From NCBI GenBank assembly GCA_017527435.1, contig JAFXQB010000001.1, positions 602,845 to 666,844 of the forward strand: 64,000 nucleotides of DNA. The letters are read 5' to 3'. The translations under genes and the position numbers were made by a program. The first letter of the stretch is position 1; every line of letters starts with the position of its first letter. The DNA is from Salinivirgaceae bacterium (GTDB lineage: Bacteria > Bacteroidota > Bacteroidia > Bacteroidales > SZUA-534). Shown piece after piece: positions 44,382-53,755 of this stretch. The notes under the pieces are model-generated. The model had not been told where the DNA came from and made no database searches. It saw only the letters and a list, made by a program, of their open reading frames with translations.

Positions 44382-44462
44382 AAAATGCATTTTTTCCGAA
44401 CCATCACTTATATGTAATCATAATCACATATAGTCAAATTCTTCAGCATGCTTTTCAACCCG

Positions 44463-44502
44463 AAAAATGACATTGCCCTTACAGCCAGGACAATGTCATT
44501 TT
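44463..44502 (-). terminator. terminator of TonB-dependent receptor copy 2
   Basis: Minus-strand AATGACATTG / CAATGTCATT with a 15-nt loop and a T run after the stem. It separates the two YfiR-receptor units. Confidence 0.8.
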
Positions 44503-44533
44503 ATGGTTCAAAAAGTATTAGCAACTCATTGGT

Positions 44534-47500
44534 TTAGAATCCGAAGTTAATTCCAACCGAGTAAATACCGCCAATCTTGTCGCCATAGGGGAACTCACGC
44601 TGCTCGTTGTTGAGCATGTTGTGACCATTCAGGAACACTTCCATTCCCGGAACCGGCTTATAGGCAATTTTCATGCTCAGAGTGAAGCGGTCCTTCAACT
44701 CAACAGCATTGTCGCCCATGTTGTATTTGGTGGCGTAGGTGCGCTTGCCAAGATAGTTGCCGTAGGCGGTAACATCAATCTTCGGTGTCGGCTTGTAAAT
44801 AAGGCCAATCATGCCGTAGAACGATGGTGTGGCTTTATGTTTGTGACCGTCAACAGTTGGCAGTTCATACGGATTCGAGTTACCGAAGGTGAATGTGCCG
44901 TTATCGTTGTAAACACCATAGCGGATGGCATAGTAAGCGGTGTACTCGGTATCGTTATTGCTGTTTTTCAATTCATCAAGGAAAGCCTGCTTGTCATCAG
45001 CTGCAGCATATCTGGCGGCAATGTCGGCAACCATAGATTGGTCAATATCGCCCATTGCACGATGCAGATATTTCTCGTACATTCCAAAATAAGTCTTGAA
45101 ATCGGCAGATTCGAAATCAACAGGTATCGGCGTTTGGTTTCCGTTTTCATCAACTTCCACACCCAGAACCTTCATCAATTGCTGCTCTGTGAAAGTACCA
45201 CTTGCCATAAGTTCGTTGATAGCGGCGGTCTGCATATCCTCGGCCATGGCTGGCACCTGGGTAATCATGCCGAATATCTGCCCCAGCTGGCCCAGAATCT
45301 CGGTATTCTGGTTGTAGGCATAATAGTTGTCGATTTTGGTTTGCTGAATGTTGGCATTCACCTTGGCAATCAACTTCTTCGAGATAATCCAGTCGATGTT
45401 CACACCGAAGCCCATCTGCTTAACCTTATAGGGCAGAGCATCATATTTGATTGTCGATATGACACTCGTATTTTTCATGAACTCATTGAGTGCGTCCAAA
45501 TCCAAATCGCCTTCGGTGATGCTTCTGAGCGACTTCAACACATACGGATTGGACATGAATTTGTCAAGTTTTTCATACGGCATGATAACCTGTGACCGAT
45601 ATGCCTTAAGTGCGCCAAAGTCTTCGCTTAGAGAATAATACGCTTCGGCATCGACAAGGATTTTCTCGGTCGGGCGCCAGCGGTAGCCCAACTCTGCACT
45701 CTTAATCTTGGTCAGCGGTGCGTCCTTGTCACCTTGGAAATAGATGGTGTCAGGCGGCATCATACCGTCACGGTGCCATGTGTAATCGGCAACTGCGTTG
45801 GTAAGGTTTGCCGAACGCCTGGCTGTACCAAATGACGCACGGACAAGGTTGTTCTCATTGATTGAGTAATTGGCTGCAGCCTGATAAGTAACATCCCACT
45901 TGTCGGGCAGATTGGTCTTGTCGAAGCGCACAGCGCCAAGCACACGCAAGTCGCCCAAACGGTAGTCCAAACGCAAGCTCGGCGCAATATCGGTCAGCTT
46001 GGCTTCTTTTCCACCCTGGCAGCTCGAAAGGTGACGGGCGTTGGTGAATTTATATCCGTGGTCGTGATATTCCCAACGAAAATCGGTCGGGTCGTTCGGA
46101 TTAATGTAGTCAGGGATATAATCAGTCTGCCATACATGATTGTAGGCCACACCAGGCATAACACTCAGGTCGCCCAACTTGATGTCGTACTCTGCATTGA
46201 CCTGAACATTGTTGACAAACACCTTGAATCCGGGTTTGCCTTTCTGGAAATCTTGAATACCCCCCATATAGCTGGCGTTCAAGCTCAAACCATAGATGTT
46301 CGAGTTCAAGGTGAAATAGCCGGTTTTCGAAACGCGCTCGCAAAGCAGGAACGGAATCTCACCAATTGGTGTTGCGCCCGCACGCGACTGCTGGTAGCCG
46401 AACGAAAGGTCGAAATTCATGTCCTCTGTGGGGCGGTAGTTCACATACGAGTTGAAACCGTAAGTCTTGCGCGACATTCCGGGGTCGTCGAACATATCGT
46501 CCATATTACCCTGCTTTTCTGTTACATCATAAAGAGAGTATGGCAGATTATTGGCCAAACCGTTAAGGAATGCTTCCACGGTTGCTTCTGAAGGCTCGCT
46601 TCCATAATTATGTAGAAATGCGTCAGGACTTTGTTCGTACTTTCCTTTTTGGATTTCAAGAATCTGTGCCTTCAGCGCATCGGGAACCTGCCCGGCAATG
46701 GCGCCAAAGGTGAACGCCTGTTTCAGATTTTTAATGTCAGTCATATCGTAATAACCGCCCTGTGATGCATCGAAGAGTTTAGCTTTCGACAGGTCGGGTA
46801 CCAAAGTAACACTACCGTCGGGATTCACAATCGGCTGATTATACGGTTGGCCCTTGTCATCAACCATACCCATGAAATAAGCCATCCTTCCCTGACTCAT
46901 TCCATCCTTTGTCTCGGACTTCTCACCTTCGTTCATTTTCGAATAGTAAAGTCCGTGATTCGGGTAAACATAGAGCTGATTGGTGCTGCGGCGGCGGTAC
47001 TGCAGGTTGGCTGTAACGCCCACGCTCAACTTCTTGTTGATGTTCTTGCGGAAAGCCACATCGCCAACATAATTCTCGTGAGTACCCATCATCATGCTGC
47101 CCTGCAGAGTTTTCGAGTTCTCGCCGGGCTTCTCGGTGATGATGTTGATAACACCAGTAACAGCGTTAGGGCCGTAGAGTGCGGAATTGGCACCGCGCAC
47201 AACCTCAATACGCTCAATATCCTCGATGCCGATTGGCAGAATGTCGAAGTTGAGGTTGCCGGTTGCATAGTTGTGAGCAATGCGGCCGTCAATCATAAGC
47301 AGGATGTTAGAGTTCTCGGTGTAGAGCATCATCTGGTTGTCAGGAATATTGTTCAAGCCGCGGATGTGCACGTCGTACATACCGTTGGTCTTCTCCTGCA
47401 CAATCATGCCCGGCACAAGGCGCAGAGCCTCTTCAATTGAGCTGATGCCGTATGAGCGAATCTCAGCCTTGGTGATAACCGTTGATGAGAGCGGCGATTT

Positions 47501-47749
47501 GAATGAGTCCTCAGCCTTCTTCGATGCCGACGACACCGATTTGTTCATAATCATGGCGAACAGTTCGTCCATCGAGACACCCATCACGTCGGCCAGATGA
47601 AGCACGTCCTCAAACGGCATCTCAAGCAGCTCGTCATACGAAAGTTTCATAATGTCGTCCTTAGTCATCGACGACACGTCCTTGGTTTGCGCAAACAGTT
47701 GGCAGGTCATTGCCAATAGCAGCGTTGCACAAAATAAAAGTCTTTTCAT
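44534..47749 (-). CDS. large TonB-dependent receptor, copy 2 of a tandem pair
   Basis: A 1071-residue paralogue of the receptor at 40634-43813, with the same signal peptide type, acidic helical extension, plug (SYGISSIEEALRLVPGMIVQ; IRGLNNIPDNQMMLYTENSN) and barrel end (YSVGINFGF). The two proteins are near-identical through the plug. They differ in blocks, for example about residues 280-420 and 700-920, where copy 2 has GMVDDKGQPYNQPIVNPDGS and GVEVDENGNQTPIPVDFESA. Those blocks correspond to extracellular loops, so the copies probably bind different or variant ligands. It lies 32 bp after its own YfiR-family gene. Confidence 0.9.
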   Translation of the reverse strand: MKRLLFCATLLLAMTCQLFAQTKDVSSMTKDDIMKLSYDELLEMPFEDVLHLADVMGVSMDELFAMIMNKSVSSASKKAEDSFKSPLSSTVITKAEIRSYGISSIEEALRLVPGMIVQEKTNGMYDVHIRGLNNIPDNQMMLYTENSNILLMIDGRIAHNYATGNLNFDILPIGIEDIERIEVVRGANSALYGPNAVTGVINIITEKPGENSKTLQGSMMMGTHENYVGDVAFRKNINKKLSVGVTANLQYRRRSTNQLYVYPNHGLYYSKMNEGEKSETKDGMSQGRMAYFMGMVDDKGQPYNQPIVNPDGSVTLVPDLSKAKLFDASQGGYYDMTDIKNLKQAFTFGAIAGQVPDALKAQILEIQKGKYEQSPDAFLHNYGSEPSEATVEAFLNGLANNLPYSLYDVTEKQGNMDDMFDDPGMSRKTYGFNSYVNYRPTEDMNFDLSFGYQQSRAGATPIGEIPFLLCERVSKTGYFTLNSNIYGLSLNASYMGGIQDFQKGKPGFKVFVNNVQVNAEYDIKLGDLSVMPGVAYNHVWQTDYIPDYINPNDPTDFRWEYHDHGYKFTNARHLSSCQGGKEAKLTDIAPSLRLDYRLGDLRVLGAVRFDKTNLPDKWDVTYQAAANYSINENNLVRASFGTARRSANLTNAVADYTWHRDGMMPPDTIYFQGDKDAPLTKIKSAELGYRWRPTEKILVDAEAYYSLSEDFGALKAYRSQVIMPYEKLDKFMSNPYVLKSLRSITEGDLDLDALNEFMKNTSVISTIKYDALPYKVKQMGFGVNIDWIISKKLIAKVNANIQQTKIDNYYAYNQNTEILGQLGQIFGMITQVPAMAEDMQTAAINELMASGTFTEQQLMKVLGVEVDENGNQTPIPVDFESADFKTYFGMYEKYLHRAMGDIDQSMVADIAARYAAADDKQAFLDELKNSNNDTEYTAYYAIRYGVYNDNGTFTFGNSNPYELPTVDGHKHKATPSFYGMIGLIYKPTPKIDVTAYGNYLGKRTYATKYNMGDNAVELKDRFTLSMKIAYKPVPGMEVFLNGHNMLNNEQREFPYGDKIGGIYSVGINFGF

Positions 47750-47781
47750 TTCTTTGTTTTTTATAGGTAAAGTATTGAATT

Positions 47782-48288
47782 TTAATTAACCGCAACACCT
47801 AATGCCATCAACTGCGACGACACTTTAACCCCCGCGTCGTTCAGATGGTTTTGATTGACTTCGAAACTCTGCTTGCCATCTTTCTTGATGTAGTTGATGC
47901 CCGAAGTCGATTGCGCCAAGCCCGGTTTGTCAGTGATGAGCACCACACCCTTGCCTTTCACTTTGCCGGCAATGGCTGCAGCGTTGTCCGACTTGCCTTC
48001 AGCCACATACACAATGTGCAATTTGGCCATGTCGTCGCTTGCGCTAATCTCTTTGATTTTGATTGCCTGTGAGCCAACGGTTTTGCGTTGTGCGATGGCG
48101 TTCAACTCACCCACAATGGCCGGGTTACCGATTACGCCAATCACAAAATCGCCCGACTGCTTGCTCTGCGGCCACTCAATGTACTTCGTAAAGTTGTACA
48201 TGAAAAGTGCCTTAAACTTCTCGTCTTGTGCTTTTGCAGTGATGCTCAAGGCGACAAGTCCCAAAATAATCAATGCGCTTCTCTTCAT
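47782..48288 (-). CDS. YfiR-family (DUF4154) periplasmic protein, copy 2
   Basis: A 168-residue paralogue of the protein at 43840-44346, roughly 90 percent identical by eye. The differences are mainly in the signal peptide (MKRSALIILGLVALSITAKA) and around NHLNDAGVK. By comparison with copy 1, I place the start at the ATG at 48288, although another ATG lies two codons upstream. It leads the second receptor unit. Confidence 0.87.
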   Translation of the reverse strand: MKRSALIILGLVALSITAKAQDEKFKALFMYNFTKYIEWPQSKQSGDFVIGVIGNPAIVGELNAIAQRKTVGSQAIKIKEISASDDMAKLHIVYVAEGKSDNAAAIAGKVKGKGVVLITDKPGLAQSTSGINYIKKDGKQSFEVNQNHLNDAGVKVSSQLMALGVAVN

Positions 48289-48399
48289 AAACATTTAATT
48301 TATAGTTACTTCTTTTTCGTCTCAAACTTTTTTTGTCACCCTTTCTTCTACGTAATTTAGCTTCCGAAAAGATACCATACTTGTTCATTAACCAGCATA

Positions 48400-48442
48400 A
48401 AAAAAACTGACATCCGTCAATTTAGGTTTGTCAGTTTCTTTT
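48400..48442. terminator. bidirectional hairpin terminator
   Basis: AAACTGACA (48404-48412) pairs with TGTCAGTTT (48429-48437). A run of A residues precedes it and CTTTTT follows, so it could work in both directions. Confidence 0.6.
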
Positions 48443-48449
48443 TGCGGCG

Positions 48450-48698
48450 TCAACTTGCCCCCAACTCAAAATCCCCCATTTTGCCATACTCGGCATACCT
48501 GCCTAAAACCATCTCGCCCCCCTCTGCAGGAATCCGTATGTCAGAAAATACGGTACAAACATTGCACTCGACAGTGAATGTCCGATTTATATTACTGATA
48601 AATACAACGTTACTGATGATATTGGGTGATACTGTACAGCAGCGCAAGCCGGCCGAGAAATCTAAAAACGATATTGGTGTTTTTCTTTTCACTTTCAA
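48450..48698 (-). CDS. doubtful 82-aa hypothetical protein
   Basis: The frame begins with TTG (no ATG is available), has AAGGGGA nine bases upstream and a TAAATTTG box at 48731-48724, and is followed by a hairpin terminator. The product (MKVKRKTPISFLDFSAGLRC to FELGAS) has four cysteines, no signal peptide and no recognisable motif. Promoter, frame and terminator together make it worth listing, but the absence of an ordinary start keeps it weak. Confidence 0.3.
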   Translation of the reverse strand: MKVKRKTPISFLDFSAGLRCCTVSPNIISNVVFISNINRTFTVECNVCTVFSDIRIPAEGGEMVLGRYAEYGKMGDFELGAS

Positions 48699-49106
48699 TC
48701 AGATGTTTCCCCTTATACTATCGCAAATTTAAAATTAACCTATTAAAGCACTTTGTAATCTGAAAAATTAGTCTAAAATTTTAAGGCTTTTTTCAAGTTT
48801 TTACCAATCATATAGCACTGAACAATAATTATTTAAAATAACCGCAAACGTTGTCAGCATCAAATTCAAAATGAAAGTATAATATCGGGAACGCCGATAA
48901 ACTATATGACTACTATCAGCAAAATAAATGTTTTCAGACATAAAATATAGCTACGAAACAGGTTGAATTATTGTTTGTCACTGACAAGAAATGCAAATTC
49001 CAGCCGACAAAGAATGAAATCCGCATTTTTTAATTGTTGCATAAATGCGGCGGCTTTTGTTGCTTTGCCATTCAAACAAAAGCATTTCAAAATAAAAATC
49101 GGAACA

Positions 49107-50279
49107 ATGGGCAACAAATTGGGAACCAACGGAAAAACCTTCAGTATGGTGGCAAAGACCTTTGCCGGGCTCGAAGATGTGTTGGCAGGCGAACTGACCG
49201 CACTTGGCGCAACGAATGTCAAAAAGCTGATTCGCGCCGTATCGTTCGAAGGCGACAAGGCCCTGATGTACCGCGCCAACTACTGTCTGCGCACAGCGCT
49301 GTGCGTGCTGAAGCCGATAGCCGATTTTGAAGCGAAAAACGAAGACACCTATTATAAAGAGATTGGCCGCATCGATTGGGATGAGTATATGAGTGTGAAT
49401 GAGACACTTGCCATTTCGGCCACCACCAACTCAACAATTTTCACCCACTCGCAGTACGCTGCTCTGAAGGCCAAAGACGCCATTGTCGACCAGTTTCGCC
49501 GCCGCACGGGCAAGCGCCCCAATGTGGACACCGAAAACCCCGACCTGCGAATAGAGATTCACATTGCCCAAACACACGTTACGGTGCTGCTCAACAGTTC
49601 GGGCGAACCGCTCTACAAGCGCGGCTACCGCCAGGCAAGCGTCAAGGCGCCCATCAACGAAGTGTTGGCTGCCGGAATGATTATGCTCTCGGGGTGGAAC
49701 GCAAAATCTGACTTTTACGACCCGATGTGCGGCTCGGGCACATTGCTCATCGAAGCCGCTATGATTGCCTACGGCATTGCCCCGGGCACTTTCCGCAGCC
49801 AGTTCGCCTTTGAGAAGTGGTCCGATTTTGATGCCGACCTTCTTTCTGACATTGCCGATGACACCCCCGAAGTGCCGGAATTCAAATACACAATCGCCGG
49901 CAGCGACTTGAATCCGGGTGCTGTGAAAGCGGCCGAGATGAACATTAAAGCGGCTTTCTTGAGCAAAAAAATCAATGTGCAGCTGAAGAATTTCTTCGAC
50001 CTGCGCCCTGCCACAGCCGCAGGCACCATCATCACCAATCCGCCTTACGGCGAGCGCCTGCAACCCAACGATTTGCGGATTTTCTACCAGAAAATCGGCG
50101 ACAAACTGAAAAGCGAATTCCCCGGCTATGAAGTGTGGATTATTGGCAGCAACACCGAACTGATGAATTTCATTGGCCTGCGCCCCGAGCGGAAAATAAA
50201 ACTCTACAATGGCGCGCTCGAATGCTCGTTCCGCAAATACAGCGTGTACGCCGGCAGCAAAAAGGACCGCTACGAATAG
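49107..50279 (+). CDS. THUMP-domain 23S rRNA guanine-N2 methyltransferase (RlmL N-terminal type)
   Basis: A 390-residue protein from the ATG at 49107 (MGNKLGTNGKTFSMVAKTFA); the frame reaches further upstream but through non-conserved sequence. A ferredoxin-like/THUMP RNA-binding region (GLEDVLAGELTALGATNVKK, ~residues 18-160) precedes a Rossmann methyltransferase with SAM motif YDPMCGSGTLLIEAAMIAYG. The catalytic motif IITNPPYGERL is the NPPY type of N2-guanine methyltransferases. Length corresponds to the stand-alone RlmL-like half rather than the fused RlmKL. Cytosolic, acting on 23S rRNA by family inference. Confidence 0.9.
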   Translation: MGNKLGTNGKTFSMVAKTFAGLEDVLAGELTALGATNVKKLIRAVSFEGDKALMYRANYCLRTALCVLKPIADFEAKNEDTYYKEIGRIDWDEYMSVNETLAISATTNSTIFTHSQYAALKAKDAIVDQFRRRTGKRPNVDTENPDLRIEIHIAQTHVTVLLNSSGEPLYKRGYRQASVKAPINEVLAAGMIMLSGWNAKSDFYDPMCGSGTLLIEAAMIAYGIAPGTFRSQFAFEKWSDFDADLLSDIADDTPEVPEFKYTIAGSDLNPGAVKAAEMNIKAAFLSKKINVQLKNFFDLRPATAAGTIITNPPYGERLQPNDLRIFYQKIGDKLKSEFPGYEVWIIGSNTELMNFIGLRPERKIKLYNGALECSFRKYSVYAGSKKDRYE

Positions 50280-50302
50280 CCACAGATTTTTTCAAGTTAC
50301 AA

Positions 50303-51640
50303 TTACCTGTTGAAACGCAGCGCCTCGCCTTTTCGGTCAGAAACAAACTCACCGTTGCAGTATACAAGGTTGCCGTTCACGAAAGTGTGTGTGACGGTCG
50401 AGCCGAAAGTGTGTCCTTCAAACGGCGACCAGCCGCATTTGTAAAGAGTGTTTGCCGGTGCGACGGTCTGCGGTTTATTGGTATCAACTATCACAATGTC
50501 AGCCTTATATCCCTTGCGCAGATATCCGCGGCGGTCGATTTTGAAAAGGTCGGCGGGTGCGTTGCACATTTTACGCACCACGCTCTCAATGCTGATGCGG
50601 CCAGCCTTCCACAAGTCGAGCATTGCGGGCAACGAGTGCTGAATCGACGGCATTCCCGAAGCCGATGTGAAGTAGCTGTCGCCAAACTTCTCGGCAGGCA
50701 GGTGCGGTGCGTGGTCGGTGCCGATGGTGTCAATCTTGTCCGATGTGAGTGCGTCGGTGAGTGCCTCGCGGTCGGCAGCCGATTTGATTGACGGATTGCA
50801 CTTTATGCGATAGCCGAGCGTTTGGTAGTCCGCTTCGTCAAAGAACAGATAGTGCGGACAGGTCTCGGCGGTTATTTTCTTTTCGTTCAATGGTTTGGCT
50901 TCAAAGAGCGCAAGTTCGGCGGCCGTTGAAAGGTGTGCTACGTGCAGACGCGCGCCGTATTTTGTGGCAAGCGCCACAGCATGCTCGGTCGATTTCAGGC
51001 ACGCTTCGGCCGTGCGGATTTTCGGGTGGCACGTTGCATCCACTTCGTTGGCGGGCAGCGCTTTATACCGTTCAATGTTGGCGCGGATAATCTGCTCGTC
51101 TTCGCAGTGCGCCACAATTATGCAGGGCGATTCGGCAAAAAAGTGCTCAAGCATATCGGTTTGGTTGACAAGCATATTGCCCGTCGATGAGCCCATAAAA
51201 AGTTTGATTCCGCACACTCGGCTAATGTCGGCCGTGCGGATTTCGTCTATATTATTATTGGTGGCGCCCAGATAGAATGCGTAGTTTGCCACCGACTTTT
51301 CGGCAGCCAGTGCTGCGCGCTCGTTGAGCAGTTGGTTGGTGGTGGTTTGCGGATTCACGTTGGGCATATCCATAAACGATGTTACGCCCCCGGCCACTGC
51401 CGCCCGCGATTCCGACTCAAAATCAGCCTTGTGCGTCAGTCCAGGCTCACGGAAATGCACGTGCTCATCAATCGCGCCAGGCATAACCACGTGATTTTCA
51501 GCATTGATAATATTTTCAAAGCCGTCGGTTGCGGGCATTGTTTCTGTCACCGACTCAATCAAATCGTTGTTAATCAGGATATGACCGCTGAATTTCCGGC
51601 CATCGTCAACAATCGTGGCATTCTTGATGAGCGTTTTCAT
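50303..51640 (-). CDS. pyrC: dihydroorotase
   Basis: Third step of pyrimidine synthesis, cyclising carbamoyl-aspartate. The 445-residue amidohydrolase has MPGAIDEHVHFREPGLTHKA with the metal-binding HxH. It also has GVTSFMDMPNVNPQTTT, IVAHCEDE, LHVAHLSTAAE and the catalytic IDTIGTDHAPH. It is a class I type enzyme. It ends the operon gpsA-pgi-glycosyltransferase-pyrC, starting 3 bp after the glycosyltransferase stop. Confidence 0.95.
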   Translation of the reverse strand: MKTLIKNATIVDDGRKFSGHILINNDLIESVTETMPATDGFENIINAENHVVMPGAIDEHVHFREPGLTHKADFESESRAAVAGGVTSFMDMPNVNPQTTTNQLLNERAALAAEKSVANYAFYLGATNNNIDEIRTADISRVCGIKLFMGSSTGNMLVNQTDMLEHFFAESPCIIVAHCEDEQIIRANIERYKALPANEVDATCHPKIRTAEACLKSTEHAVALATKYGARLHVAHLSTAAELALFEAKPLNEKKITAETCPHYLFFDEADYQTLGYRIKCNPSIKSAADREALTDALTSDKIDTIGTDHAPHLPAEKFGDSYFTSASGMPSIQHSLPAMLDLWKAGRISIESVVRKMCNAPADLFKIDRRGYLRKGYKADIVIVDTNKPQTVAPANTLYKCGWSPFEGHTFGSTVTHTFVNGNLVYCNGEFVSDRKGEALRFNR

Positions 51641-51643
51641 CGC

Positions 51644-52381
51644 CTATGCGGCTTTGCGTTTATAGCTGCGGAACAGGCTGCGCCATTTCATCCGAATGAC
51701 GCCGAAAACAGCCTCGCTGAAGATTCCGCCGCTCATTTTCGATTGGCCTTCCTTCCTGTCAGTGAAGATGATAGGCACTTCAACCACGTTGAAACCGAAC
51801 TTCCAGGCAGTGAATTTCATCTCGATTTGGAATGCGTAGCCCTTGAATTTTATTTTATCTAAATCGATGGTTTCCAGCACTTCGCGGCGGTAGCAGACAA
51901 ATCCGGCGGTGGTGTCGCGCACCTTCATCCGGGTAACCAGCCGCACATAAGCCGATGCGTAGTACGACATCAGCACGCGGCCCATCGGCCAGTTCACAAC
52001 GTTGATGCCCGAAATGTACCGCGACCCGATGGCCACGTCGGCACCGTTCGCGCAGGCGTTGTAAAGGTTCAGAAGGTCGTCGGGATTGTGCGAGAAATCG
52101 GCATCCATCTCGAAAATGTACTCGTAGCCTTCGGCAATCGACCACTTGAAACCCTCAATGTAAGCCGTTCCCAGGCCAAGTTTGCCTTTCCGCTCTTTGA
52201 TGAAAATGCGGTCGGGGAACTCTGCCATCAGGCGTTTCACAATGTCGGCAGTGCCGTCGGGGCTGTTGTCTTCAACCACAAGCACGCTGAATTCGCCTTC
52301 GAGCGACATCACTTTGCGCAAGATGGCCTCAATGTTCTCTTTCTCGTTGTACGTCGGAATTATGACAATCTTGTCCTTCAT
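51644..52381 (-). CDS. polyprenol-phosphate mannosyltransferase-like GT2 glycosyltransferase
   Basis: A 245-residue GT-A enzyme of the Dpm1 type. It has IIPTYNEKENIEAILRKV, VVEDNSPDGTADIVKRLM and EMDADFSHNPDDLLNLYNAC (metal-binding DxD). SRYISGINVVNWPMGRVLMS and TTAGFVCYRREVLETIDLDK follow. There is no C-terminal membrane-anchor domain, as in short Dpm1 proteins. It would transfer a hexose from a nucleotide sugar to a polyprenyl phosphate at the inner membrane, perhaps for protein O-glycosylation, which is common in this phylum. The start is the ATG at 52381, not the TTG seven codons upstream. Confidence 0.88.
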   Translation of the reverse strand: MKDKIVIIPTYNEKENIEAILRKVMSLEGEFSVLVVEDNSPDGTADIVKRLMAEFPDRIFIKERKGKLGLGTAYIEGFKWSIAEGYEYIFEMDADFSHNPDDLLNLYNACANGADVAIGSRYISGINVVNWPMGRVLMSYYASAYVRLVTRMKVRDTTAGFVCYRREVLETIDLDKIKFKGYAFQIEMKFTAWKFGFNVVEVPIIFTDRKEGQSKMSGGIFSEAVFGVIRMKWRSLFRSYKRKAA

Positions 52382-52408
52382 AATTATTTGTTTGTTTAGC
52401 AACCAAAC

Positions 52409-53752
52409 CTATTTCAATTTCTCTTTAATCGCCTTCGACTCTGCCTCGTAGCCAGGTTTGTCGAGCAGGGCGAACATATTTTTCTTGTAAGCCTCAACGC
52501 CAGGTTGGTCGAACGGATTCACGTCGAGAATGTAGCCCGAAATGCCGCACGCCAACTCGTAGAAATAAATCAATTGGCCAAGATTGAACTCGTCGAGTTT
52601 CGGAATCGAGATGCGGATGTTTGGCACGCCGCCGTCAACGTGGGCCAGAATGGTGCCCAGTTCGGCCATTTTGTTCACCTCGTCGATGTGCTTGCCCGAC
52701 AGGAAGTTAAGTCCGTCAAGGTTTGCCGCGTCCGACGGAATTTGCAGACTTGAGTTTGGCTTTTCAATCGAGATGACCGTCTCGAACAGGCAGCGCTGAC
52801 CTTGCTGAATGTACTGTCCCATACTGTGCAAATCCGAAGTGAAATCGACGCTTGCGGGGAAAATGCCCTTCTGTTCCTTGCCTTCGCTCTCGCCGTAGAG
52901 TTGCTTCCACCACTCGGCAAAAAAGTGCAGTTTCGGGTTGTAGTTGGCCGTCAGTTCAATGCCTTTACCCTTCTTATACAGCGCGTTACGCACAGCGGCA
53001 TACACTGCCGACGGGTTCTGTTCAAAATCGATGTCGGCGCCTGTCGATTTTTCCATTTCGGCGGCACCGCCCACAAGTTGCTCAATGTCGAATCCAGCAA
53101 TGGCAATCGGCAGCAGGCCCACGGGTGTGAGCACGCTGAAACGGCCGCCCACGTTGTCGGGAATGACGTATGTCTTGTAGCCCTCTTGGTCGGCCAGGGT
53201 GCGCAGTGCGCCGCGTTTGGCGTCGGTGATGGCCACAATGCGGTCAACTGCCTCTTTCTTGCCGAATTGCGCCTCGCAGTCGGCCTTCAGAATGCGGAAG
53301 GCGATGGCGGGCTCGGTTGTGGTTCCCGATTTCGAGATGACCACAATGCCCCATTTGCGATTCTTCAGAACGCCCTGAAGTTCAGTCAGATAATCTTCGC
53401 CAATATTTTGTCCCGCAAAAACAACCAGCGGATTGTTGTGCGGCTTGAGTTGCGCGAAACTGTCCGACAGAGCGTCGATGACGGCTTTTGCGCCCAAATA
53501 CGAGCCGCCAATGCCGATGACAACAACCACCTCGCACAACTGTTTCATTTTCTGCGCGGTAGCTTTGATGTCGGCAATCTCGGCAGCCGAAATCGACGAT
53601 GGCAGGTTCACCCAGCCAAGAAAATCGTTGCCTTTGCCAGTTTGTTTGTAAAGTGCGGTAATATTCTGTTTAACAGCATCTTTGTAGGCCAGAACGTCGG
53701 CTTTGCTGATGAAACCGAGCGTTTTTGAATAATCGACCTTTAAGTTCGACAT
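52409..53752 (-). CDS. pgi: glucose-6-phosphate isomerase
   Basis: Interconverts glucose 6-phosphate and fructose 6-phosphate. The 447 residues carry the family signatures [39 protein letters not shown] and [20 protein letters not shown]. The late signature lies near [17 protein letters not shown], containing the catalytic Lys. Length is that of the short bacterial form. It lies 3 bp after the gpsA stop. Confidence 0.97.
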   Translation of the reverse strand: MSNLKVDYSKTLGFISKADVLAYKDAVKQNITALYKQTGKGNDFLGWVNLPSSISAAEIADIKATAQKMKQLCEVVVVIGIGGSYLGAKAVIDALSDSFAQLKPHNNPLVVFAGQNIGEDYLTELQGVLKNRKWGIVVISKSGTTTEPAIAFRILKADCEAQFGKKEAVDRIVAITDAKRGALRTLADQEGYKTYVIPDNVGGRFSVLTPVGLLPIAIAGFDIEQLVGGAAEMEKSTGADIDFEQNPSAVYAAVRNALYKKGKGIELTANYNPKLHFFAEWWKQLYGESEGKEQKGIFPASVDFTSDLHSMGQYIQQGQRCLFETVISIEKPNSSLQIPSDAANLDGLNFLSGKHIDEVNKMAELGTILAHVDGGVPNIRISIPKLDEFNLGQLIYFYELACGISGYILDVNPFDQPGVEAYKKNMFALLDKPGYEAESKAIKEKLK

Positions 53753-53755
53753 TTT

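Larger units (their letters stand above)
48289..49106. other. 818-base gap between the YfiR copy 2 gene and the methyltransferase gene
   Basis: It contains a hairpin with A/T runs on both sides (48400-48442), a doubtful 82-codon minus-strand frame (48450-48698) and otherwise AT-rich sequence without a gene I can support. A TAAATTTG box lies at 48731-48724 on the minus strand. Confidence 0.6.

Noticed and set aside
44621..45595. Open 324-codon plus-strand frame
   Set aside because: It lies opposite the receptor copy 2 barrel. The matching region of copy 1 does not keep the frame, which argues against coding.
52802..53728. Open 308-codon plus-strand frame
   Set aside because: It is antisense to pgi, which has complete catalytic motifs; a shadow of codon bias.
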